Positions 40,501 to 52,668 of a DNA stretch of 64,000 bases are shown here, piece by piece (within the stretch, counting starts at the first letter, position 1; every line of letters begins with the position of its first letter). The position numbers were made by a program, and so were the translations under genes. Source of the stretch: Gari tellinella (taxonomy: Eukaryota > Mollusca > Bivalvia > Cardiida > Psammobiidae); assembly GCA_922989275.2 (NCBI GenBank), contig OV277864.1:6324001-6388000 (forward strand), written 5' to 3'. Below the pieces are notes generated by a model, which made no database searches, was not told where the DNA came from, and saw only the letters and a program-made list of their open reading frames with translations.

Positions 40501-42590
40501 GACCTCTTTTTAGCAATACATATATGATATTGAACGAGTGTGTTTTCAGTAGTGAAATTTTGAACGAGTTGCATAAAATGATATGATGCGAGCCTTAGCG
40601 AGCAACATATCATTTTATCCAACGAGTTTAATAAATTCAATGCTGAAAGCACACAAATTTGATATATTATATATCACATAAACAACAAATGACACAAAAA
40701 TCAGAACGTTTTTACTTTCGCTTTTTCCGCAGCTATTAGGAAAACGGTTCGTCATAAGTAATGTTAGGCTTTATTCAACCATAGATAGAAACACCTATGA
40801 AAGTGAAAAGACTTTACTGATACCATATTCATTTTTTAAATTAATATTTAATCTCAAAGTGTTCTTATTGACTAAAATGATAATTTGATAAAAAATTATA
40901 TAGTTTCGTTTTCAAAATGCTGTCATTTTTGTAACATGACGTCATTATTATGGTAACCTCTAAATTTAAATAACAGTAACTAATTGAGATCTACGCAGCT
41001 GATTAAGAGCCTGGATTTGCGGGACTGCTCAGGAAAACTCCTTTAGGACACTTTGAAATGTTTCAATTCCTAGTGGTGATCTTAGTTTGTCTAGAGTCTC
41101 AAAACTGCTTTACAGTCGGCGTAGAAATACAGTATTTGGTGATTCGAAAATTAGTTTGAAAATATTTGCACAGTGCGCCGTACGATATTTGCGGAGCTCT
41201 ATATTTTGCAACATCATTTTCTACATTTTAATGCAATGCGTTTGCATTTAGTATGCGTTAAAACGGGAAAGAATAACTTTTTCACCACTGTTGTATACAT
41301 TGATATTTTATAGAGTGGTCGCTAGATGCTTGATTGACATTTGTCAGTCGTAAGATCGTAGAGGACACATTATTATCACGTTTCGTCATAACAAGTTAAC
41401 ATACTGTGCCCCCAGATATATAGAACATATAAGCAAGATTAAGATTCAGAGGCAACTTCTGAACAATCTGCAAGGCGTGATTGTGAATTAATACATGCTC
41501 ATTAGTCTGTTTGGTCAGTTACCGTATCAACAACTGATTAATGTCTAGGATATGTATACCATTGATAGTTGATACAGTGTGGAAGATGTTATCCTCTGTC
41601 ACTAAACGCGGTTGTGCTAACAATATAACATGTACATATAATGTCAATTGTAAACAATTTGAAACCTGATCAGATGCCGGGTTACATGTACCCGGAACAA
41701 GATGAAAAATGTAAGCCACTCTGATCTTTCTCTTCCAAGTGTTATCGTCTGCCCTAATCCTCTTGTCGTCAAAATATTGTCTTTATTGGTAGTGTCGTCT
41801 GCATTATTTTCAAAGTCATATTTTGGGCTGTTTTGAATAAAGAAAGGTCGATACGAATGTCAAACAGTTTGGAGCCTGATCAGACGCCGCGTTACGCGGC
41901 GTCTGATCAGGATCCAAACTGTTGCAAGTTGCGTTTTGTGACGTTGGCAGTGAAAGTGTTAACATCAAATGATCTATGAGTTCAAATAATGTCATTTGCT
42001 TCATTTATTACATGTACATGTACCCTGTGGTTTTGTTAAGTTTCGTTTGTATGGGAAATAAATGAATATAAACATTGCTTTTTTTAAGTGTTTGACCCCA
42101 ACCTGTCTACATCCATATGTTGAGACGACAAGATACTAATCAAAGTAAACAGCAATATTTCAGACGCAGAAAAATTTGGAAAGCCATTTATACATCAGTC
42201 ATTTTACTTATAGATTCCATATTCTATTATTGATAATGACTGCTGTCTCGACCAACTGTCTCAGCATGTCGGATTTAGCGTCGTCTTTTCTGATTTTATA
42301 TTATAAACGACGTAATCAAAATAAGTCAAACTTCGATAGTTCGCTATCATTTTGTGGAACTTCCGGTTATAACTACAGTTTAATTTCGATAACTCGATGC
42401 CACTGCATTTGTATCTGCATCTTTTAAAGCGTGTTACAACTTAAGCCATGTTTTAACTTTGAAATACGGATAAGTTCGACTAAAATGTTTTCGAATTAGC
42501 GAGTTTCGACTGTATTTAACGTCATATGCTGTAAAAGTGAAAAATTGACTCGGAAACTATATTAGAAATAAAGTAGTTCTGGACTAGCCA
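40501..42590. other. Intergenic, MITE-A fragments only
   Basis: Right half of a MITE-A at 41215-41291 (AACGGGAAAGAATAAC), a decayed piece at 41570-41690 and the solo hairpin 41860-41925. No gene. Confidence 0.4.
41860..41925. repeat. Solo hairpin module
   Basis: CAAACAGTTTGGAGCCTGAT, GACGCCGCGTTACGCGGCGTC core and the inverse arm, followed by a GTGAAAGTGTTAA end. This suggests a larger TTAA element. Confidence 0.75.
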
Positions 42591-42679
42591 ATTAACCTTG
42601 TACTTTCATAATATAGTCTGCTTGGAAAATGTGATTTTTCAATATATTAATTTACGATTTAAAACAAAGAAACAGTGCC

Positions 42680-42742
42680 AAACTTTTTGGATCAAGATCA
42701 GACGCCGAGTTACGCGGCGTCTGATCGTAATCCACACAGTAT
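42680..42742. repeat. Solo hairpin module
   Basis: GATCAGACGCCGAGTTACGC and GGCGTCTGATC arms inside inverted GTTT/AAAC-like flanks. A decayed neighbour lies at 42895-42980. Confidence 0.65.
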
Positions 42743-42744
42743 AC

Positions 42745-43481
42745 AATTCCAGTCAAGATACAATATGTAGGACATGGGTAAATTGTTAATGCAAGACCAA
42801 GGATGTACTTTTGTCTACAAAACAGAAACAGATGTTTCAAAAGGCTGCAGTTAACTTCTTTTACTAATAATTGTTACTTGCACTTATATTCACAAACAAA
42901 TTAGATCCAGATCAGATGCCAAGTAACTCTGGATCTAGTTGTTTGATCAAGTTCGGCGCATGATCAAGTTATAACCCGTTTGTCACATTTAGCAATGCTT
43001 TTCGTTCAGAATGTCTATATTGAGAGCGAACTTGCCAAGACAATAATAGTCAAGGGAAACATTTACCAATGAAAATGGAAAGGGAGACCTTTGCCAATGA
43101 AAATGTCAATGGAAACCTTTGACAATGAAAATGTCAAGAAATCTGTTTCTCAAATGCTGGCGACATACACCCTTTCGTAGCCATAACATTGTCTTCTAAC
43201 ACGCCACTGTCAACTGTTATTTTAGTAGTTATGTAACCGGTTGACTTGCTCTACACTGTTTGCAAGTGTTAATTCTTGTATTCTGTGTCTACATTATTGT
43301 AGCACAGAGTCAAAAGCAGGTTTCTTCCCAAGGTTCTTTCTTATTGTACTTTTAATATGGAATAAAGTGGACACCAACACATGTCTAGGGAGTAATAATG
43401 TTTTTATTCTTTTACTAAGCTTGACTATATGTATAATTATATTCAAACAGGACGCTAACGTTTTAGAGTAAACTGAAATAT

Positions 43482-43530
<49 letters not shown>

Positions 43531-45639
43531 TTGAGCCAGTTCTGACGGAAGGTAGAAGTTACATTTGGGTGTCCTGAACAAGACTTGTGACAGTATAAAA
43601 ACGCGATATTATATACCCTCTCTACGACAAAATGCATGTTTTTATATGCGGACAGTCACAACTAGTGAGGGCGACTGAGCAGTAAAAGGTAATCCCTGAA
43701 AAGTTAATTATACCATAGCCATGGTAATACACTATAAAATCAAATCACTAGAGAATACAGTACACTGTATTAAAAGCGCTCTATGAAATGCACTTAAAAT
43801 GTTTGTAGAGTTAAACCTTAGACTAAAAGGAAAAGTAAGCAAACCAATTCCTGTCACAATTACATCTTATATATTTAGAATTACACAATCAATTCCATGG
43901 TCAATGGTTTGGAGACCGATCAGATGCTAGGTAATTATCTGTCTCTGTATGATAAGACTACAAACAGTTTACCACTCAGACAGAAATAAATCGTCCTAAT
44001 GACTAAAAATAAATACGAAAGACTCAAGCAGGAAACGTAACACAAACAATACACCCACCTCTCAAGCAGAACACACACACACAGTCATACCACATAGTTG
44101 CCAGTTTCTACAGTTAATTGCACTATGGCTGCATTTACTGTTAGTTAACCCTTTGCCCCATAGCCTGTTTCTGGTACTGAGATAAAAGTAAAATTTAATA
44201 TAGTGAAAATAGTATCTTTCGAAAAATGGAACTAAGGAACTGGACAACAAAAGGTTCGTGAATAAAGCATGTGACATATATGCATTTATATAGAATGAAA
44301 AGAGACTTATAAGCCATTTACATAATTTTCGTTGTACCGCTGGTGAGCTATACATTGCACAACTTGTAAAAATCAGCTGATAATGTAGAGTTAGATATAT
44401 AGAACTAAGAAACTTGGAAATTTGGATGCTCGTAAATACATTGATGTGACAAATATGACATGTGTATGCATTTATGTAGATTGAAAAGAGACTGATCAGT
44501 CATTCTCATAATTCCATTCGTACCGTTGAAGAGCTATGAATAGCCAAATATGTAAACAACAGCCGATGCACAAGTATATGTAAACAACGAGAAGTGAATC
44601 GTTAATGTACTTTACTATACCTTCCATGATTTAGGGGTGTTGGCATTGCTGCAGTCCATCTAACTAAGATATGTTATTTGAATGCGCAAGTCGATGTTAG
44701 TCGTGCCTTTGGACGAGATAGTAAAGCGAGGGGGGTTTACAGTAAATTAGTTAAAGGTAAGTGGGTTCGGACCTGGCAGAGGTTTCTTTTTTCACAAAAA
44801 ATCTAGACTTTTATTTTTGAAAAGTTTATATGGACCGAAATTGAGATTCTCATGCACGTGTTGATATATATTAATACATTTATGTGGCCACGTCGGATGA
44901 CAATTCGTCACCAAGATTTGACATACTGGACACCGCTATAGCCAGGATGCAAAGAAAATAATCAACCGTGTAGACAAACTTTGCATGTCGGAGAAAGAAG
45001 CAGGCTTGCAAATTGCCCTGAACCAGTCCGTCCAGCTTCAGACTGGCAGAAGTGTGTTGGACATGTTCAGAGTGTTGATGACCAGTACTGGGCCTCATAA
45101 CAATAGTGAACTATATATAAGTTAAAACATGATTAAGATAATGATAGAAATCAAAACAAATGGAAATAAATTAACAAACTGTATAAAGGTAAAGGGTAGA
45201 TCACAAAATATATAAAAAACACCCTATGGGATGCGCACCTGCACCAAACGTTAAATGTCTTGGCACAGGCTAAAAAGTCGCTAACAATACCAACTGCGCT
45301 ATTCTATCTTACGATACCATGTATTGATATTTAGCGTTAAGAAGACTAACTTTGCTGCCGATTTCCTAAAGAAATGCTGATTCCCCTCGAAAGCGGACTG
45401 CGCGTAATTGTATGGATCACCGCTCGTCGTTTACTTATACATGTAACGCATAGGACATTCTCCTTGCTTATCGATTGCATGTGCATTTGGTGAGTGGACC
45501 CTCTGTATTGAGTAAAAAAACTACGGTATCTCGTAAGGGACAATATATTGAAAAGACGCACGACTACGGAGTGACAAAGGACACATGAACTGCAAACAAG
45601 TACTGAAAATCGTTATGGGGAGACACAAATAGAAACATC
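42745..45639. other. Intergenic, no gene recognised
   Basis: Contains the GA run, an AC-rich scrap (44009-44096) and a tRNA-like head (44695-44795). A pair of related ~190-bp blocks (GAACTGGACAACAAAAG.../GAACTAAGAAACTTGG... with CATGTGACATATATGC) lies at about 44230-44540. A copy of the LINE 5' flank may begin before 45640. Confidence 0.4.
43482..43530. repeat. (GA)n microsatellite
   Basis: Near-pure GA run with two single A interruptions. It creates serine/leucine-rich false frames on the minus strand. Confidence 0.95.
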
Positions 45640-47515
45640 ATAGCGAAATGAAAAACAATAAACCAGAGTGTTCAAATCCCGAAAATAAATCAAAAACGCA
45701 TCAGCAAGAAACTGAGCCAAACAGCATAGATCCACATCCAACCGCTAATGTTTCGGAGCTGTAAGGACATACGAGAAGTGTCATTTACGATCATCAACAA
45801 CAAAAACATTGTAAATCAAGCAACATACACAGCATGATCACAGAAAAACAACAACAACAGCAGCAATATGCAGGGCAAGATACCCGAAATGTACAACGTG
45901 AGCAAAGCACATTCATGTACAATGGCTATGCGGAACAAGTGCAGCTACAAAATCCGATACACCAAATGCCGGTTGGTTACGAACAAACGCAACATTTTCC
46001 GATCAATAATCAAGGATCTTTTCCCCACATCCTTTACCCGGCAATACATACAGTGACACTCAGACACAGAATAGTGACAATAGTGTACCATCTTGGGTGA
46101 AAACTCTCTGTCAACACATGACAAATTTACAAACAACATTAAATTGGCACATAAATCAGTGGAACAAAGTCGAAACTAACATTGCAGCACAAAATGAAAC
46201 ACTGATATAAATGCAAAAACAGTTGTCAGATGTAAGGCTAGTTAAACAAAGCTTAAACAAACCAAACAAAGAGTGCAGTCAGAACCTAAAATCAGGTCGA
46301 TGCAAACGGATGTAAATGAATTCAAGGAAACACTTATAACATACATGACATTTCTGACGACAACACAGGCGCCAGCACTGACTTTGACAATCGATTGAAA
46401 AGCATAAACAGAACAATTGAAGAAACAAAACAGACAAGTTGTAACACAGATAAGAAAAGTGAAACCATTGCTGGCAGAGTTACAGATGTACAATAGAGAA
46501 GCATGAGAGAAAACCCCATGTTCTTCGGCATCCCAGAAGCGCAAGGACACAGTACCACCAGAGAAAACTGTGAATAGGTTATACAGACATGTATAGCAGA
46601 GACGCTAGAAGTAGAAAAGGAAATAGATATGGACTGCGCCCATAAACTCGGAAGATATAGAACTGAAAACACGCGGCGACCACGCCCAATCATAGTGAAG
46701 TTCACACATTACAAAGAGAAATAAGACATTAAATACGTGGCCGATCAGAAATTAAAAGATACCGACTCTTGGGTTAGGGATCAATACCTTAGAGAAATGG
46801 AAGAGAAAGGAAAACAGTTATATGGAGTTGCAGATGAAGCAAGAGAAGACACAAAACGAAGTGAAGCTAATAAGAGACAAACTTTACATAAATAGACAAC
46901 AATAAAGTCCAGAAAAAGTGACAAAGACAAGTGTACCATATCGGCCCGGAGAAAGGAAAGATGCAGATGCTCGCCAAAGAAAGCGAAAGAGAGGAGAAAC
47001 GAATCAGACCGGTCGCGAAACGAAGAGAGAGAAGGAACAATGCAATGGCAGGAAAGGTCCGAACTGTATAACAACTATGATAGAGGGGAGAAATGGAGTA
47101 AAACATTCTACCAAAGACTACAAAAACCAGTTCAAAATCAACAATTTGAGCGAACGTTTGGTTCAACAACATATTTGGTGTTCTCGGTCAGCAGACACCA
47201 GACAATCCTAAATTGAATTACAAAAAGAGGGCAACATCCCCATTGGAAGCCGAATAAATGCGTAAAAAAGAACACTACGATGGTAGGTCAGACATTTATA
47301 GCAATAACAGCAGCATGATAATCGCGAGTGACGATAGTGATCATGAAATAATAACAATAAGTGAAGAACTTGAAAAGGAACAGTCAGAAATAACAACAAA
47401 GACAAGTGTTATTTCCCCGATCAGCTCAGATGACGGAAATCAAAGCCCTAGAGGTGATCAGTCACAATACGGTCCGTCTCCATCTGAAATGACGGGCACA
47501 GGCTCACAATAAAAT
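45640..47515 (+). pseudogene. Non-LTR retrotransposon ORF1 remnant
   Basis: Glutamine-rich start (MITEKQQQQQQYAGQ at 45834), then broken frames that read coiled-coil-like then DCAHKLGRY, RRPRPIIVKFTHYKEK and LREMEEKGKQLYGVAD, resembling the RNA-binding ORF1 protein of L1- or I-type LINEs. Ends in a serine-rich stretch to 47512. Many stops and shifts. Non-functional. Confidence 0.65.
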
Positions 47516-47639
47516 CAGCTCTCCGAGCCGGAAAGTAGCCGCGATAATAAAGACGCAACCGCTTCTGAAAATGGACAGACATAGCAGTTTCTGGAAAACG
47601 ACTTTATACAGCCTAGCAGTGCTTGTAATTTGAATACAT

Positions 47640-48440
47640 CTACCTTGCATAAATCTCACGATCTAAAGTTTCTATCCTTAAATGTCTGTGACATAGTACC
47701 AAAATTGTGATGCCCAGATTTAGTTTCACTCTTATATTAAGAGTTTCGATATTATTGGACTCCAAGAAACCAAAACTGACGATATCGATGAAATTCAAAT
47801 TGACGGTAACGTCACATATTTATTCAAAGAAAAAGACTTACACGTTATAGATCTGGTGGTATCGCGATTCTTCTTAAGGAAAGCCTGACTGACTTTGTGA
47901 AATTTGACACTAATCCAAAGAGCGACTTAATAAGGTTTTTTACAATTTCGAACAAACAATATGGTAATACCTCCTGTAGGTTCAAGATATGTAAGCAATG
48001 AACCATATTTCGAAATCCAAAATGAAATTTTCCGATCCTGTAATGGAAATAAACATGTTTTATTGATAGGCGATTTTAATTCCAGATGTGGTGACGCTTT
48101 AGATTTTACACGAACTGATAACACTTTTGCCGAAATATTCCAAATGGATATATTAGAAAATGAAGAGGCAGATGGTTTCAAGAATTTTGAACTATATGAT
48201 ACTAATATAAACAGAGAATGTGTAGACTCCAAACTGAATAATTACTGAAATTAACTGCTAGAACTTTGCAAAGGTAACGACTTCTTTATTTGGAATGGAA
48301 CAGTTGGAAATGATAACTCTAATACTAAACTAACATGCAAATGTTGTAGATTTTTACATTGACGAATTTTCACACTTGTTTTCTGATGTACACAGTCAAG
48401 TTGTTGGTGTCATCAATACCAAACTTAACAACAAGAGCCG
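47640..48440 (+). pseudogene. Non-LTR retrotransposon endonuclease domain remnant
   Basis: Frames read FLSLNVCD, IIGLQETKTDDIDEI, LLIGDFNSRCGD and EFSHLFSDVHSQVVGV, the order of an APE-type endonuclease (N, E, GDFN and SD-H motifs). Several frameshifts. It is followed by an unrelated insertion before the RT. Confidence 0.75.
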
Positions 48441-49265
48441 TATACGGCCCTAAATCGCTCACCTGGAACCGTTGATGTAAATGTAGCATATCTTGAAAAG
48501 CTGAGAAATAATTACAATATGATTGTGCCAATTGCTGATTGGATGATGCTTTCTGCAAAATATCTAAGCTCAGGGTACTGTGGTTTCAGACTAGAAGATT
48601 TTTAAAGTTTTTATCGAAAAAATACTAAAAAATTGAATTACAAAAACTGACTCATTCAGTGTACATTGGTATTTATTTTATTCAAATATATGGTTGATGA
48701 AATAGTTGGTCTGAAAAAATTAGAAAATATTACAGTCAGGATTTGTTGTAATTACAGATTTTATTATTAAAATGTGGTAAGTTTTAAGTTGAGATACAGT
48801 TACCTACCTTAAAATTAACATTCTGTTATTAAAATGCATTATTATTTATTCATGGACTTGCATACAATGTTAATTTTATTGTTTAAACATAATAATGGGC
48901 AATATCGATCTTGAAAATATTGACGTATTTAAATTAGCTTTAATGTGTTTATTTATAGTTCGATCAAATCTTATACATGTGTACCGGTTTTATTGACTTT
49001 ATTGTCATTGAACTAAAACTTACATGTAAGTGAACATATAATTGGACCGTATATTACATGACTAATTCTTGTCAACGAAGACTAAACATAACATGTCCCT
49101 TGATCACTGCATAATGGATTGACAGGTCAATAAATCGGACACTTGATCACTGCATAATGGATTGACAGGTCAATAAATCGGACACTTAGATTTGTTTTTG
49201 GATCAAATGGGTCTCGAACCTATGACCTTTGGTTTGCTAGTCAATCACTCTACCGACTGCACTAT
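48427..49265 (-). repeat. Insertion splitting the LINE: dispersed repeat with tRNA-like head
   Basis: Starts AACAAGAGCCGTATACGGCC. On the minus strand, 49265-49195 reads GTCGGTAGAGTG...GGTTCGAGACCC, A- and B-box-like. A 43-bp direct duplication (TGATCACTGCATAATGGATT...) lies at 49101-49186. No coding frame. LINE frames resume at 49268. Confidence 0.55.
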
Positions 49266-49267
49266 GA

Positions 49268-51460
49268 ATGACTATACTAAATCGGTTCAACATTTCCTTA
49301 TGCAGATTAGATTTTCTGTATGAAAATAACTCCCTTAATGAAACAAACAGTGATAAATTTGTCTATGATATAGCACACATTTACATGAAAAGAGTTTCGG
49401 TACAAAACCACTTAAGAAAGAACGAAACAATTCCATTTGTAAGTAAATTACCATGGTTTAATAAAAGCTACAATGACATGGGGATTTGTACCATTGGACC
49501 AGAAAAGCATATACTAAACATAAATTACATTATTTTAAAGATAAATTGAAAAATGTCAGCAAACAGTATAAAAGCATTCTACACAGATCGCAGGCAAATT
49601 ACAATGCTTCAAAAGCAGATAAGTTGAGAAATCTAAAAACAAAAGACCGAAAACAATATTTGAAAGTTATAAATAACGACAAACAATCAACAAAACCATT
49701 GGCATCTTTAAATGAGTATCACGTTTACTTCAAATTTTTAAACGAAGCACACGCTAACAACACAGACAATTATACAAGTGAACAGTACACTGCAGACATC
49801 CCTCAAAATGAGGAAATTAACAAGGCAAGAACAGAAACAGAAATCATTAATGCGGTACAATCTCTAAAGAACAACAAGTCACCGGGTAGTAACAATATAT
49901 TACACGAACATATAAAAATACCTTAAACCATATGCAATCCATATATGTTAATTATTTTATATTATTCTTGACACAGGGCTCATTCCAAAGAGCTGGACAG
50001 ACGGTATTATAAAACAAAAATAAAGGCAACTCTAGGGAACAAGAAAATTATCGCTCTGTATAATTACTGGGCTGTTTTGGGAAACTGTTTTACTTTAATA
50101 CTTAACACTAGACTGAATAAATATGCCGAAGAAACAAATCTTATCAACAATACTCAAGCAGGTTTCCGAAAACAACACTCAACTGTCGATAATATATTTA
50201 TTTTAAAAACATTTGATAGACATAGTACAAACTTGTTGCTTTTTTGATTTTAAACAGACTTTTGATTCAGTTTGGTGGCATGGACTTTGGGTTAAACGTA
50301 TTAAACAAAGTATCACTGGCACATGTTTTAAAGTTATATATAATATGTATCAAAATATAACATCACAAATTCAAACCCATGAGGGCGTTTCACAACATAT
50401 TTGAATGTTAAGTAGGCGTAAGACAAGGCGAAAATCTATCAACGTTTCTATGTTCCCTCTACCTAACTGATTTAACTAAATACATAGATGTAACGGAGTA
50501 AATGGAATATTCAAGGAAATAATTGCTGATGATTTAAGAATATATCTAAAACTTTTTATCTTATTATACGCTGATGATACTCTTATTTTTAATTACGATA
50601 AAAATGACTTCCGACATTCCTTAAATATCTTAAAAAATTATTGTGACACTAAGAAATCAAAGATAAACATTTCAAAAACAAAGATTATGGCCATTGCAAA
50701 AGGTAATCTAAAGTACAAAATAGTTTTTATAAGATAGGTAACTAAACAGTGGAAATAGTAAATGAATACAAATATCTCGGACTATTTTTCACTAAATCAG
50801 GATCGGTCCTAAAAACAAAATCATATATAGCAGAACAAGCCATTAAAGCCCTTTATGCATTACTTAGCAGATTTAAAAGACTGTCACTTCCTTACGACTT
50901 ACAAATATACCTTTTTGAAAAAACAGTAAAACCAATTTTGCTTTATGACTGTGAAGTATGGGGATATGGCAAACCTGACATTTTGGGAAAATTCAACTTA
51001 AGTTTTTCAAGTATATGTTCAATGTAAACAAAAACCAACACCGTCTTACATGATTTACGGTGAATTCAATATTACGCCTCTTACTGTTGATATAAAGAGT
51101 AGAATCAAATCATAATTGGCCAAATTTCTTGAAAATAGTAATTCTATAGAAAATATAGAAAAAGTTATCAATGCAAATTTACCTTTTGAATTGTAGTTTA
51201 TACTAACATAGCCAACTAAAATCTCTATGGTTTGATAACATCAAAGATATACTATGTGCTTCCGGATTTTCTGGAATTTGGAATAGCCAAAGCTTTTTTA
51301 GTAGTAAATGGTTGACTCTATCAACCCGACAAAAATTTAAAAAATATATACAGCCAAAATTGTTATTCTGTCATAGAAGCTACATCAAACACAAATTTCT
51401 ATAAACTAGTAAAATCAACGTTCGAATGAACACCACATTTATACAAGCTCCCATATAATC
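49268..51460 (+). pseudogene. Non-LTR retrotransposon reverse transcriptase remnant
   Basis: From the RT N-terminus (INAVQSLKNNKSPGSNNI at about 49845) through QAGFRKQHSTVDNIF, CFFDFKQTFDSVWW (50237), LLYADDTLIFNYD (YADD at 50566) and EYKYLGLFFTKSGSV, to NFYKLVKSTFE near 51400. Stops and shifts throughout. Belongs with the ORF1 and endonuclease pieces upstream as one dead LINE of about 5.8 kb. Confidence 0.85.
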
Positions 51461-51487
51461 TTTGTAAATCTCTCAGACTGTGACATC

Positions 51488-51571
51488 CGCGGGAACGTGA
51501 CGTCACAGGGCGGGTTTATTCCTGGGAACCAGTCCAGTAGTAAACCCGCCCTGTGACGTCTCGTTCCCGCG
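51488..51571. repeat. 31-bp inverted repeat with one mismatch, 22-bp loop
   Basis: CGCGGGAACG-GACGTCACAG then GGCGGGTTTA on both arms. The arms include a TGACGTCA palindrome on the left side. It sits between LINE remains and the CTGATGA/GAAAC motif at 51583-51614, and looks like the end of another retroelement inserted in the LINE. Confidence 0.8.
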
Positions 51572-51582
51572 TATAACACAGT

Positions 51583-51618
51583 CTGATGAAGGTGCTCCAA
51601 TGGAGAACCGAAACTGTC
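51583..51618 (+). ncRNA. Hammerhead-like CTGATGA...GAAAC motif
   Basis: CTGATGA, then a stem GGTGCTCC-AAT-GGAGAACC with one G-A mismatch, then GAAACTGTC. The two conserved strands of the hammerhead core and stem II are present, but an extra A separates CTGATGA from the stem. Matches the layout after the Penelope-like fragment at 27360. Confidence 0.4.
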
Positions 51619-52189
51619 ACAAAGGTAAAAACAATTTGGATAAGTCACAAGAACTTCATAAATCGAGTGTATTACTATCCTGATGAACTTTTTTCGAGAT
51701 GTTAACTGTAAGGTTTTGATAGTGTAAACCATTGTTACGTAAAATCGTTCATTTGTATACAGCAAAATGAACCTTCTTGGGAAAAATATAGAAACACAGC
51801 GCTTAATGCCCGTAATATGTTTGACGATACATATATTCAAGATATAAAAACTCATTTAATCCTTCCTTTATAGATTAATTCTACGATATGTCAAGTGATA
51901 TGCATCAAATGTGGTGATTGACATCTTCCTTGAATTTAAAGATACAACATTTTCAAGGCAAATTAGCGCGTCATTCTCTTGTTAATAAAAGTTTTACTAC
52001 ACTTTAAGTAACAATAATAGTATACAACCTTCACAAAAATGTCGTTTTCCAGACATGATACGGGCACTGTGCACTGTGGTTCACATGGCTTAATGTTTAT
52101 ATCATATGTTTTGTCGCTGATGTTGCCTGCAAATAGCAGGACTTATGCACATTTGAATATTGAAACTGGTACTGAAGATAGGTGACCCC
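51619..52189. other. Between LINE remains and gene B, no gene recognised
   Basis: Possible further LINE or Penelope-like tail (TACTATCCTGATGAACTTTT at 51674). No frame of note. Confidence 0.35.
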
Positions 52190-52420
52190 TTAAAGCAGGT
52201 TGAACGTAAAGCAGAGTTCACCTTATGCTTTACTTTTAGCCTCATTGTAGCTATAATCTGCAAGAATACGGAAAATATTTCCATTGCTGCATAATCATTA
52301 CTGTATGTATTGGAACTACTTTCTTCAGCGGAGGAATAATTGAGGGGCGTGATAAGGCATATTTATTGAGTAACGGCTTAAACTGAAAAAAATTATTCCT
52401 TCTCCACTGTTTGAATAAAT
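52190..52420. mobile_element. TTAA MITE family C remnant, 3' flank of gene B
   Basis: TTAAAGCAGGTTGAACGTAA, GCTTTACTTTTAGCC and GCGGAGGAATAAT segments, co-linear with the remnant at 700-970. Other fragments of this family lie at 23340-23420, 26370-26430, 35280-35355 and 38345-38515. Confidence 0.7.
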
Positions 52421-52446
52421 CAAAAGACATTTTATGCAAAGCAAGC

Positions 52447-52668
52447 TTAGTCAGAGTTGTTTTGGCGAGTTCGGGATGCATTTCTTTCTGCCCGGCGATC
52501 ACTGTGGCACGGAAGCTTGAATTGGTTTTCCTTGTACCATTGTTCGCACTCTTCAATCGTCTGGGGGAGCTCGTTTTGGTTGGTTTCCGGAATCCACAAC
52601 AAAGAAACGGCAACTATTGCGCACATGATGGCAAAGATCAGGCCTGGTGCCCACAGCGCAACCTCAGC
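52447..52668 (-). CDS. Gene B exon 11 (helix 12 and C-terminus)
   Basis: 222 nt, the same length as gene A exon 11, acceptor TTGTTTAG|GCTGAGG, stop TAA. It encodes [10 protein letters not shown]..., WIPETNQNELPQTIEECE and the same basic tail with a different last few residues (RQNNSD against RHTNSA). Confidence 0.93.
   Translation of the reverse strand, partial: AEVALWAPGLIFAIMCAIVAVSLLWIPETNQNELPQTIEECEQWYKENQFKLPCHSDRRAERNASRTRQNNSD

Noticed and set aside
43294..43637. Minus-strand frames with LSLSLSLS
   Set aside because: Translation of the GA microsatellite.
46242..47405. Minus-strand frames of 65-123 codons with leucine/serine-rich sequence
   Set aside because: Antisense shadows of the LINE ORF1 remnant. 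The plus strand carries recognisable ORF1 motifs.
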